In this document: piece after piece, positions 7,542 to 14,590 of the stretch | Layout of the letters: every line of letters starts with the position of its first letter | How positions within the stretch are numbered: position 1 is the first letter of the stretch | Source: Candidatus Eiseniibacteriota bacterium | GTDB lineage: Bacteria > Eisenbacteria > RBG-16-71-46 > CAIMUX01 | Assembly: GCA_020633975.1 (NCBI GenBank) | Contig: JACKCR010000008.1 | Location: forward strand, 124,001-188,000 | Length of the DNA: 64,000 bases | Direction of reading: 5' to 3' | Made by a program: the position numbers and the translations under genes | Notes under the pieces: model-generated | The model's input: the letters and a program-made list of their open reading frames with translations, nothing else | Told to the model about the DNA's origin: nothing | Databases searched by the model: none

Positions 7542-7937
7542 CAGGCAACCCCGAGTTCTCCCAGCCTACTCCCACGTCCTACTTCCCGAACCCCGCGACT
7601 CCAGGCCCGAGCGACGCGCTCGCCTTCGGTCATTCGGAGCTCCTCTTCGAGTTCGAGACGATCGCTTCACCGGGAGCCCACCACAGCCTTCGTCAAAGAG
7701 CTGCGATGCGTGCGACCGGCCTCCCTTCGGGGACTACGAAGCGATGCCTCGATCCAACTCGACTCGCCATCGGGCCGGCGGACTTCCGACTCATTGAAGG
7801 AGAGCAACCTCTTCGTTCCGCGTGCCGCGACATCCAACGTGGATGTCCCAGCAAGCCGCGTAACACTCCGCGGCCGATCTCTACGCGACGCCGCATATCA
7901 GCACGACGCTATAACCCCAAAAATTCGTTCCCCGGCC
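7542..7937 (-). repeat. Triplicated non-coding cassette body, copy A
   Basis: About 395 bp, nearly identical to 8749-9141 and 10096-10491. No reading frame on either strand is kept across the three copies: single-base indels shift frames and the open stretches end at different places. No frame ends at the attC as cassette genes usually do. It is best described as an ORF-less cassette; a small RNA or promoter function is possible but not shown. Confidence 0.85.
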
Positions 7938-8045
7938 GCCTAACTCCCCAAGGGTTCAGCTGCGAGCCCGGTCCCGAAGGGTTGGCGCGGCGCTTGGAAC
8001 AAGCGCCGTGACAAAGGGCTTGTCAGCTGCAAGCCTCTGTTAGCT
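7938..8045 (-). other. attC site (108 bp)
   Basis: Cores GCCTAAC and GTTAGCT, stem GGCGCTTGGAACAAGCGCC. The TAA of the gene at 8040 lies in its core. Confidence 0.9.
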
Positions 8046-8387
8046 GCCCTCTCCAGCGCCAAGTCTACTCTCAAGAGCATCCTCGACGCACTTCCGACAC
8101 ATCCCGGGACCTGACATCGTGCAATCGTCCCACTCGAGACCAACCAGAAGACTGTCGCCATCCGCGTGCTCGCACCACCAGGTACGGTTCCACGTTCGGT
8201 ACAGGACGGTAGTCGGAAGCGGTTCGCAAGTATCGAACGAAGACAGGATGCGATTCAGACAACTTTCAGTACATGCGCAGAGCACAGAATCGTCTTCTGG
8301 GTACTCAGCGGCACCGCAATGGGGACACCGTAGCGCGACGCGCACCCATCTGCGGCACGAACGAGGACGCTGGTGTCCACCACGCAC
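8040..8387 (-). CDS. Cys-rich protein, putative zinc ribbon (cassette gene)
   Basis: The product is 115 residues from GTG 8387, which has AGGAG 6 nt upstream. CPHCG near residue 21, a CACTESC cluster, WWCEHAD and GMCRKC give several paired Cys, so zinc binding is likely. The fold and role are unknown. A different upstream frame (8305-8514) ends inside this gene and might be its 5' part after a frameshift. The stop TAA is in the attC core. Confidence 0.6.
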   Translation of the reverse strand: MRGGHQRPRSCRRWVRVALRCPHCGAAEYPEDDSVLCACTESCLNRILSSFDTCEPLPTTVLYRTWNRTWWCEHADGDSLLVGLEWDDCTMSGPGMCRKCVEDALESRLGAGEGS

Positions 8388-8643
8388 GACCTGCTCCTGG
8401 CAAGTCGATCATCAGCCAGCCAGTCTCCCTCGAGAGGGTCAGGAGCCGAGGTGCCGGATCGACGTCACGAACATCGAGTTCTGCGAGAATCAGCGCGAAC
8501 ATCGTCAATTGCATCGGTGTCCCCGCCCTCCGACGCCGACATCACGCAGAGCAACGCAGAGATCCTCGGGCAGCTCCTGAGACTGGCGGAAGCAACCGGA
8601 CCCCCGCTCTGATGTTGGTCTCAACTCCACCATCCTGAACTGC

Positions 8644-8748
8644 AGCTAACTCCTCAGGGTTCAGCTGCGAGCCCGATCCCGAAGGTTGGCGCGCCGCTTG
8701 CTTCAAGCGGCGTGACAAAGGCTCGTCGGCCTGAAGCCAATGTTAGGC
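8644..8748 (-). other. attC site (105 bp)
   Basis: Cores AGCTAAC and GTTAGGC, stem GCCGCTTGCTTCAAGCGGC. It is the 3' site of non-coding cassette copy B. Confidence 0.9.
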
Positions 8749-9141
8749 CAGGCAACCCCGAGTGCTCCCAGCCTACTCCCACGTCCTACTTCACGAACTC
8801 CGCGACTCCAGGCCCGAGCGACACGCTCGACTTCGGTGACTCGGAGCTCCTCTTCAAGACCGAGACGATCGCTTCACCGGGGAGCCCACCACGGCCTTCG
8901 CTCAAAGAGCTGCGATGCGTGCGACCGGCCTCCCTTCGGGGACTACGAAGCGCGACCTCGATCCAACTCAACTCTCCATCGGGCCGGCGGACTTCCGACT
9001 GATTGAAGGAGAGCAACCTCTTAGTGCTGCGTGCCGCGACATCTCACCTGGAAGTTTTCAGCAAGCCGCGTAACACTCCACGCCGATCTCTACGCGACGC
9101 CGCATATCAGCACGACGTCGCCAAAACTTCGTTCCCCGGCC
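8749..9141 (-). repeat. Triplicated non-coding cassette body, copy B
   Basis: The second copy of the 7542-7937 sequence and the most diverged of the three, especially near 9030-9060 and 9105-9120. Single-base gaps relative to the other copies break any shared frame. Flanked by attC sites at 8644-8748 and 9142-9246. Confidence 0.85.
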
Positions 9142-9246
9142 GCCTAACTCCTCAGGGTTCAGCTGCGAGCCCGGTCCCGAAGGGTTGGCGCGCCGCTGGA
9201 ACAAGCAGCGTGACAAAGGCTCGTCGGCTGCAAGCCAAAGTTAGGG
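9142..9246 (-). other. attC site (105 bp)
   Basis: Core GCCTAAC is intact; the other core reads GTTAGGG. The central stem has lost two bases (CGCCGCTGGAACAAGCAGCG). Confidence 0.85.
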
Positions 9247-9989
9247 CTCGACCCAGATCCCTCGACTCCTTCGCCGACGACAGCTGCGATTCCAACTTCT
9301 TCCACCCGAGGCCGAGCGATCGATCACCCTTCGTTCGACTTCGCGATCACCTTCCACCCAACGCTGATCCACGGGCGGACAGCAACCACGACGCCTAATC
9401 CCAGGACCGGACCTACACGGACCAACCGGCGCTCCCCAACTTCATCACCGGGGCCCGGACCGGCAGCGCCGAACACGAGCGCGCCGCACCACCAGGCCGA
9501 CCGTTCCTGAACTCGCCTCGAGATCGAGATCGCAACCGAACTTCGAATCACCGACCTCATCGACTCCAGCCGAGCGACACGCTTCTCGCGATGCCATGAG
9601 CGAGGTTCAGAAAGAACCGCCGCTCCACGGGCCGAAGATGCCTTCGCCTTCATAGCGTGATGGCAACTCTTCGTTCCAAACTCCACCAGCGCCACATATC
9701 ACCGCTCGCTCGATAACTCCGCCAACCGCACCGGCACCAAGCTCGAATACGACGCCGACGCAAACAATCAATCAAGTACTTCGAGAGGGAGCTCTAATAT
9801 TGAGCACCGGTCCAGCCTACCCCGTCCTCTTCTCCGAACTCCGCGAGCGGACCGTCGCGGGCCAGCGAGACGCGCACGGGCCCCACGCTTCAGTCATTCA
9901 CCCCTCCCTCGGGGACGAGCGATCGTAACTCATTCTCGGCCGCGGATCGTCATTGAGGCCCCTCGCGCCGACGAGCGTGGATCCGCACC
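9247..9989 (-). other. Cassette body with no convincing gene
   Basis: About 740 bp between attC sites at 9142-9246 and 9990-10095. The longest plausible minus-strand frame (9324-9695, 123 codons) has no clear ribosome site, no recognisable domain and an odd composition. It is listed as uncertain rather than as a gene. The rest shows no coding signal. Confidence 0.6.
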
Positions 9990-10095
9990 GCCTAACTCCT
10001 CAGGGTTCAGCTGCGAGCCCGGTCCCGAAGGGTTGGCGCGGCGCTTGGAACAAGCGCCGTGACAAAGGCTCGTCGGCTGCAAGCCAATGTTAGCC
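9990..10095 (-). other. attC site (106 bp)
   Basis: Cores GCCTAAC and GTTAGCC, stem GGCGCTTGGAACAAGCGCC. It is the 3' site of non-coding cassette copy C. Confidence 0.9.
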
Positions 10096-10491
10096 AGGCA
10101 ACCCCGAGTTCTCCCAGCCTACTCCCACGTCCTACTTCTCGAACTCCGCGACTCAAGGCCCGAGCGACACGCTCGCCTTCGGTCATTCGGAGCTCCTCTT
10201 CAAGATCGAGACGACCGCTTCACCGGGAGCCCCACACAGCCTTCGCTCAAAGAGCTACGATGCGTGCGACCGGCCTCCCTTCGGGGACTACGAAGCGCGA
10301 CCTCGATCCAACTCGACTCTCCATCGGGCCGGCGGACTTCCGACTCATTGAAGGAGAGCAACCTCTTCGTCCTGCGTGCCGCGACATCCAACGTGGATGT
10401 TCCAGCAAGCCGCGTAACACTCCGCGGCCGATCTCTACGCGACGCCGCGTATCAGCACGACGCTATAACCCCAAAACTTCGTTCCCCGGCC
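10096..10491 (-). repeat. Triplicated non-coding cassette body, copy C
   Basis: The third copy, closest to intI and very similar to copy A. It follows directly on the GCCTAAC half of the split attC at 10492. Confidence 0.85.
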
Positions 10492-10749
10492 GCCTAACTC
10501 CCTTCTGCAACTGCGGCCCTCCCCACCCCCATGCCGCGTAGCCACACGGGCGGATGCCGCAACCACCACCATTCTAGTCACCTTTCGGCGACTCAGGGTG
10601 CTCATATCTCGCAGGCGTGCTACGTAATCACCCGTATCATCTGTTTCAAACGCCCCTTCGATAAGCCGCGCTGCACAGTGAAGTCTTGCTTGGACAGAAC
10701 GGACGTCCCGAACAGGCCTGTGACTATCCGACGGCATCGATAGGAAGGC

Positions 10750-10776
10750 AAAAAACCGAGGGGATCCCCTCGGTTT
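10750..10776 (-). terminator. Rho-independent terminator
   Basis: A perfect palindrome (CCGAGGGGATCCCCTCGG with A/T flanks) is followed on the minus strand by TTTTTT. It lies downstream of the DinB-like fragment and was presumably its terminator. It would block transcription coming from the intI side into the array. Confidence 0.88.
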
Positions 10777-10871
10777 GAATGGTGGGAAGCTCGGGAGTGG
10801 TCGTGCGGTGAGAGGGAGGTCGCAATCGGCGGATCGCTGCGAACGCGGAGGAATGCGATGTGGGATCCGCC

Positions 10872-11033
10872 TCACCGACCCAGAACGCCGGACCGAATCG
10901 CCTCGATCTGCGCGAAGTGATTCAGGTCGTGTCCGGCGTAGTACATGGCGATATCCCGGATCGACTCTGCCCCGCGCTCGGCATGTACGCCGACGAGTTC
11001 ATCGTCCGCGAGGTGGGAAACCAGTTCCCTGGC
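10872..11033 (-). pseudogene. 3' fragment of a DinB-family gene
   Basis: About 53 codons remain, reading DDELVGVHAERGAESIRDI then YYAGHDLNHFAQIEAI. This matches the C-terminus of DinB-like metal-dependent proteins, including the HDxNH metal-ligand region. The 5' part is missing; the frame runs directly into attC sequence at about 11031. It is a deletion relic with its own terminator still attached. Confidence 0.7.
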
Positions 11034-11065
11034 GCAACAAAGGGCTCGGCAGCTGCAAGCATCTC

Positions 11066-11254
11066 TTAGCCGTTCCTGCCTTGCCAGCGGGACGGGTCCC
11101 GGCGACCACGCATGACGGCCAGGATCACGATCTCGGCGTCGAGCACCCGATAGAAGATGGCGTAGGGAAAGTTGCGAACGACCGCGCGCCGGAAGGTGCG
11201 AGCCTCGAGGATCTCCGCCTCCGCCTCGGGCCGGAACACGACCTTGCGGGTCAA
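11066..11254 (-). pseudogene. ParE/RelE-type toxin with internal deletion
   Basis: Residues VVFRPEAEAEILEA match the start of ParE/RelE toxins and VRNFPYAIFYRVLDAEIVILAVMRGRRDPSRW the end. The roughly 30-residue middle helix region (wYe...gLg...F) is missing, in frame. The probable start is TTG 11254, overlapping the antitoxin TGA. The product is about 62 residues and unlikely to fold as an active toxin. Its TAA overlaps the mutated attC core. Confidence 0.7.
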
Positions 11255-11478
11255 GCTCCGCCTGCGAGCTTTCGCCGGACCTGCTCCCACGGAATCGACG
11301 ACGTGGAATCCGACACGTGGTCCGCCATACGACGATCCAGTTCTGCTTCCTGTTCGGAGGTAAGCGAGAACTCGGCCTCCCGCTCCGAATCATCGAGGCT
11401 CTCCCAAAGAGCCATCGCCAGCTCGAGCCTCTCGACTTTGGGCAGCTTCAGCAGTTCTGTCAGGGTGTTTGGTAGCAT
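11251..11478 (-). CDS. Addiction-module antitoxin (partner of the damaged toxin)
   Basis: The product is 75 residues from ATG 11478; the frame is open further upstream but only this start matches the family. LLKLPKVERLELAMALWESLDD and the C-terminal SSIPWEQVRRKL match small addiction-module components. It keeps its toxin partner in the normal overlapping order, but that toxin is internally deleted. Upstream 11479-11643 shows nothing I can assign. Confidence 0.78.
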   Translation of the reverse strand: MLPNTLTELLKLPKVERLELAMALWESLDDSEREAEFSLTSEQEAELDRRMADHVSDSTSSIPWEQVRRKLAGGA

Positions 11479-11641
11479 GGCTAGATTGTCCCACTCTCCG
11501 GCGTCCGAGATCAACCTGAGGACTGCCCACCTCGACGACGGCAATCACCTGTAGCGCAGGCCATCCCGTCGACTGTTCCGTAGCACGATGACCCACGAGT
11601 GGTCGCTTGACGATGACTGAGATCGCAATCGACGAAGTCGC

Positions 11642-11648
11642 GACTAAC
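11642..11648 (-). other. Possible attI or first-cassette junction core
   Basis: GACTAAC (GTTAGTC on the minus strand) resembles an integron crossover core with one mismatch. It lies between the first cassette and the intI-proximal genes, where the attachment site should be in a reversed integron. No flanking repeats were identified, so this is tentative. Confidence 0.2.
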
Positions 11649-12147
11649 GGTTGGCCTTCTTCGTCGCCGTCACCTTCTTGGCAGACTGCGCTTTCGTTGT
11701 CGTCTTCGCCTTCTTCGCCAACTTCGTCTTCTTCGCCGTCTTCGCCGTCTTCGCCTTCTTCACAGGCTTTGCCGCGTCCCTTGGATCCCCGAGTTCTCCA
11801 TTGAGATCTGCCGCCGCTTTGGCGAGCTTCTTCGCTGTCGTGGTGGTCACCGAGTCGCCTTCGCGCAGTTCGACCGTTGCCATCTCGTACTTGCCGCTTG
11901 GGACGAGGCGACTCTCGATCTCGAGGAGACGCTTCCCGCGCCAGAACCCGAAGAGGACTCTCGTCTCCTCCGCCCGGATCAGCAGCACGGGACCCTCGAA
12001 CAGATAGACGAGGTGGCCCCACTTGAGCGCCTCTTCCAGCCGGCGATCGGTCCGCACGGCCTTCCGGAGCCGCTCCACCGTATCCCGCTGCCATCCACCG
12101 AGACACTCGACGTATTCGTCGGGGGTCGTGGCCGTAGTCTTCATCAT
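11644..12147 (-). CDS. DUF1801-family protein with histone H1-like tail
   Basis: The product is 167 residues. Residues 1-110 (TTPDEYVECLGGWQRDTVERL, ALKWGHLVYLFEGPVLLIRAEE, FGFWRG) match the DUF1801/YdhG-like domain. The last 45 residues are almost only Lys, Ala and Thr (KKAKTAKTAKKTKLAKKAK), like histone H1-type tails that bind DNA. The domain's role is unknown; nucleoid binding is an inference from the tail. It lies between intI and the first attC, so it may be a platform gene or an ancient cassette. Confidence 0.8.
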   Translation of the reverse strand: MMKTTATTPDEYVECLGGWQRDTVERLRKAVRTDRRLEEALKWGHLVYLFEGPVLLIRAEETRVLFGFWRGKRLLEIESRLVPSGKYEMATVELREGDSVTTTTAKKLAKAAADLNGELGDPRDAAKPVKKAKTAKTAKKTKLAKKAKTTTKAQSAKKVTATKKANR

Positions 12148-12183
12148 CCTCTGCTCTCCCTCACGCCGCCGAATCGAGGTTTG

Positions 12184-12414
12184 CTACTCGTCTCGCAGGA
12201 TTTGTTGCCGGGCCTCCGACCACGGGATTGTCTTGACCTGACCCGAGTCCAGTTCGCTCACACGGCGGGCGATCTCGGCGTCCCAGGCGGCCTCGACGTC
12301 GGCGTCCACCTCTTCGTCCTGCAGGCTGTCGAGAAGCCGACTCGCGATCGCGCCACGAGCCTCGGGAGGGAGCTCGAGAGCAGCATCAATCAGTTCCTGA
12401 ACATCGGCTTGCAT
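12184..12414 (-). CDS. Orphan addiction-module antitoxin-like protein
   Basis: The product is 76 residues from ATG 12414 (GAGGAGG upstream). A GTG at 12435 with AAGGAG is equally possible. VQELIDAALELPPEARGAIA and KTIPWSEARQQIL match addiction-module components like 6520-6750. No toxin gene follows; the next gene is the DUF1801 protein. The toxin has probably been lost. Confidence 0.75.
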   Translation of the reverse strand: MQADVQELIDAALELPPEARGAIASRLLDSLQDEEVDADVEAAWDAEIARRVSELDSGQVKTIPWSEARQQILRDE

Positions 12415-12535
12415 CGGTGCCTCCTCAACGGCCACGGTCAGTCTCCTTCTATCTTAGCCCAGGAACGTCGGTTGATAGCGGGAATGCGGCCCTCCACAAG
12501 TAGGCGAATCGACTCCGTTCTCGTGGAGGTAGGGC

Positions 12536-13534
12536 TTACTCCCCATCGAGCATGTCGAGCGGACTCCGCACGCCGAACCCGCCCCGGTTCAGCACGTGCG
12601 TGTAGATCATCGTCGTGCGGACGTCGCGATGACCGAGGAGGGTCTGCACGGTGCGGATGTCGTAGCCGGACTCGAGGAGGTGGGTGGCGAACGAATGGCG
12701 AAAGGTGTGACAGGTCGCGCGCTTCGTTACACCGGAGCGACGGACGGCGTCGCGCACGGAGCGTTGGACGGCGGACTCGTGGAGGTGGTGGCGACGTACT
12801 TGCCCGGTCTCCTTGTCTACGTACGTGCGGACGGCGGGGAAGAGCCACTGCCAGGGGAGTTCGCGTCCGGCGTTGGGGAGTTTCGTTCCGAGGCTCTCGG
12901 GCATCTCTACCCAGCCGCGCCCTTTCCTCAGGTCCTGCTCGTGGAGGTCGGCGACTCGCTCGATCTGACGCGCGATCTTCTGTGCGATACCTTGCGGGAG
13001 CATGGTCCGGCGGTCTTTGTCGCCCTTGCCGGCGCGGATGACGAGTTCGCGGCGGCCGAGGTCGACGTCCTTGATCCGGAGCTGGAGAGACTCCATGAGC
13101 CGGAGCCCGGAGCCGTAGAGGATCTCGGCGATGAGTCTCTTTTCGCCGTCGAGATGGCCGAGCACCTTCCGCACTTCGTCGCGCGTCATCACGACGGGGA
13201 TCCGGGTTCCGCGCCGGGCCCGGACCACCTGATCCGCCCAGGCGATCTCGGGACGGCCGAGGACCTCTCTATATAGAAAGATGAGGGCGCTGGCCGCCTG
13301 GTTCTGGCTGGACGCACCGAGGTTCCGGTCATTGGCGAGGTGGGTGAGGAACTCGGTCACCTCGGGTTCGCCCATCGCGTCGGGGTGCCGCAGACCGTGA
13401 AATCGGATGAACCTGCGGATCCAGAGAACGTACGCGGTCTGCGTCCGGCGGCTCATGTGCTTCGCCCGGATCCTGCGTTTGACCCGTTCGAGCAGTTTGG
13501 GCGACGACGAGTCGGGTGGCTGACGAGATTCCAT
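12536..13534 (-). CDS. intI: Integron integrase (tyrosine recombinase)
   Basis: The product is 332 residues from ATG 13534; the frame extends 20 codons further but this start gives the usual IntI length. The N-terminal SAM-like domain covers about 10-95. The catalytic set is complete: Arg145 in GSGLRLME, Lys170, His276/Arg279 in HTFRH, His302 in LLGH and Tyr311 in MIYTH. The IntI-specific insert is present at about 200-234 (RKGRGWVEMPESLGTKLPNA, WQWLFPA), separating it from XerC/D. It catalyses attI x attC and attC x attC exchange. It is transcribed towards the cassettes, so the orientation is reversed. Confidence 0.95.
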   Translation of the reverse strand: MESRQPPDSSSPKLLERVKRRIRAKHMSRRTQTAYVLWIRRFIRFHGLRHPDAMGEPEVTEFLTHLANDRNLGASSQNQAASALIFLYREVLGRPEIAWADQVVRARRGTRIPVVMTRDEVRKVLGHLDGEKRLIAEILYGSGLRLMESLQLRIKDVDLGRRELVIRAGKGDKDRRTMLPQGIAQKIARQIERVADLHEQDLRKGRGWVEMPESLGTKLPNAGRELPWQWLFPAVRTYVDKETGQVRRHHLHESAVQRSVRDAVRRSGVTKRATCHTFRHSFATHLLESGYDIRTVQTLLGHRDVRTTMIYTHVLNRGGFGVRSPLDMLDGE

Positions 13535-13649
13535 CACTTGGAAGAGTTGGTGCCTCTGGCGTGCCAACCTTCTGGGTGTCCTGGGGTTGCGCACACGGAC
13601 CGCTCGTCGTGGGTCCGGCGTTCACGCTTCTTCCGCCTACCGCTCCCCT

Positions 13650-14590
13650 CCCCGAAACCTGCCTCGCGGGGCTCGATGGCCTCAAAGGTCATGGAAAATG
13701 TGTTTATCGCCGTTGCTGCGGCTCCTCTGGCCGTGGCGAATGTTGCTGTCTACGTCTGTAACCGCTCGAATGCCATGGCGAAGGTTTCTGGCCTCGTTCG
13801 CGTCGGTGCGCCTCTGGACGATCCTCCGAACGGAACCCTGATCACTGGCACAGCCGGAACCTCTCCGATTCGCGGCACTCTTCGCACCGGCGGGCCCGGC
13901 GCGTCCTGTTATCTCGGCGGCGAATGCGCGGCACAACTGGGCCGGCGCGAACGAGAGCCGACGTGTGCACCGGCGCGAGGGACGCCGCTTCGGTTCCCCA
14001 CGGTGTTTGCACTCGCTCGATCGATCCTGGCGAGGATTGCGGCCTCTACGTCAGCCGCTCCCAGGATTCGGCGAACATTCGCGGCGTCGTCTGCAGCCGC
14101 GTGATCGCGGTGGATCGATTTGGCGGACAGAGTCGCAACGGCACACCTGATCCCGTGATTCCGCGAGGCGCCAGTGGAGCGGCGCAAACGACGACAGAAA
14201 CAGTTTCCGCGGCCTGGACACCCGCTCCGAAGGCGAGGGGGGCCATTTGTCGGCGCTGGGTGCGCCACACTCTCGGCGCCGAGGACATTCGCCGCGGGAG
14301 GTGCACCCGCGCAACGATAGGCAGCGACGCTTGTTGCGGGAAGCCGAACGGCAGGATCGCCGCCGAGGACATTCACCGCCGGCTGTTCGCCCCAGCAACG
14401 GCCGTCTACGACGTTCGCGGCGACCAGTTCATGGACGCAGCGAGCCTCGGTGACATTCGCCACCGACCGAGTGGCCGCACAGCCGCGGGTAGCGACAATC
14501 GCCGCGGAAGGCCAAAGGGCGCGCCCGGCTCCAACGACGTTCGCCACCGACCAACGGGCCGCACAACTGTCGCCGGCGACGTTCGACTTC
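13650..14590. repeat. Degenerate tandem repeat with a 42-bp period
   Basis: Units starting at 14284, 14326, 14368, 14410, 14452, 14494 and 14536 are each exactly 42 bp and begin GAC[AG]TTCGCC or a close variant (GGCGAAYGTC on the minus strand). The phase continues leftwards, for example CATTCGCGGC at 14076, five units before 14286. At 13693, 13735 and 13777 the same motif recurs at 42-bp spacing on the opposite strand (GGCGAATGTT), so the array contains an inversion. Long open frames exist on both strands because 42 is a multiple of three. No start site or domain supports a gene. Nothing else was seen in 13535-13650. Confidence 0.8.

Larger units (their letters stand above)
10492..11071 (-). 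other. attC site split by about 530 bp of foreign DNA
   Basis: Reading the minus strand, 11071-11031 is a good attC arm (GGCTAAG core, then the TTGCAGCTGCCGAGCCCTTTG arm). Positions 10501-10492 are the opposite end (GGGAGTTAGGC). The central stem and one arm are replaced by a segment holding the end of a DinB-like gene and a terminator. The outer core G has become C (CTTAGCC on the plus strand), so the site is probably dead. Confidence 0.7.
1..13534 (-). mobile_element. Chromosomal integron: integrase plus cassette array with 16 attC sites
   Basis: A tyrosine recombinase with IntI-specific features (12536-13534) lies beside an array of single-gene units separated by about 107-bp imperfect palindromes. 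Each palindrome starts with a RYYYAAC-like core and ends with a GTTRRRY-like core, as attC sites do. Cassette genes read on the minus strand with attC at their 3' ends. The array runs off the left edge of the window. intI is transcribed in the same direction as the cassettes, the reverse of the classical layout. The cassette DNA looks less GC-rich than the genes to its right. Confidence 0.93.

Noticed and set aside
7277-7633. 118-codon minus-strand frame running out of cassette copy A
   Set aside because: It reads straight through an attC into the next cassette, and the matching position in copy B lacks the ATG.
8170-8420. PIN-domain (VapC-like) toxin in the Cys-rich cassette
   Set aside because: One minus-strand frame reads CVVDTSVLV, like a PIN start, but it ends after a short run without the later acidic residues. 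The Cys-rich frame has the better ribosome site and ends at the attC.
12451-12460. attI core at the CTTAGCC motif just 3' of intI
   Set aside because: The motif is short, has the altered first base seen at 11065, and lies in the ribosome-site region of the orphan antitoxin. It cannot be told from chance.
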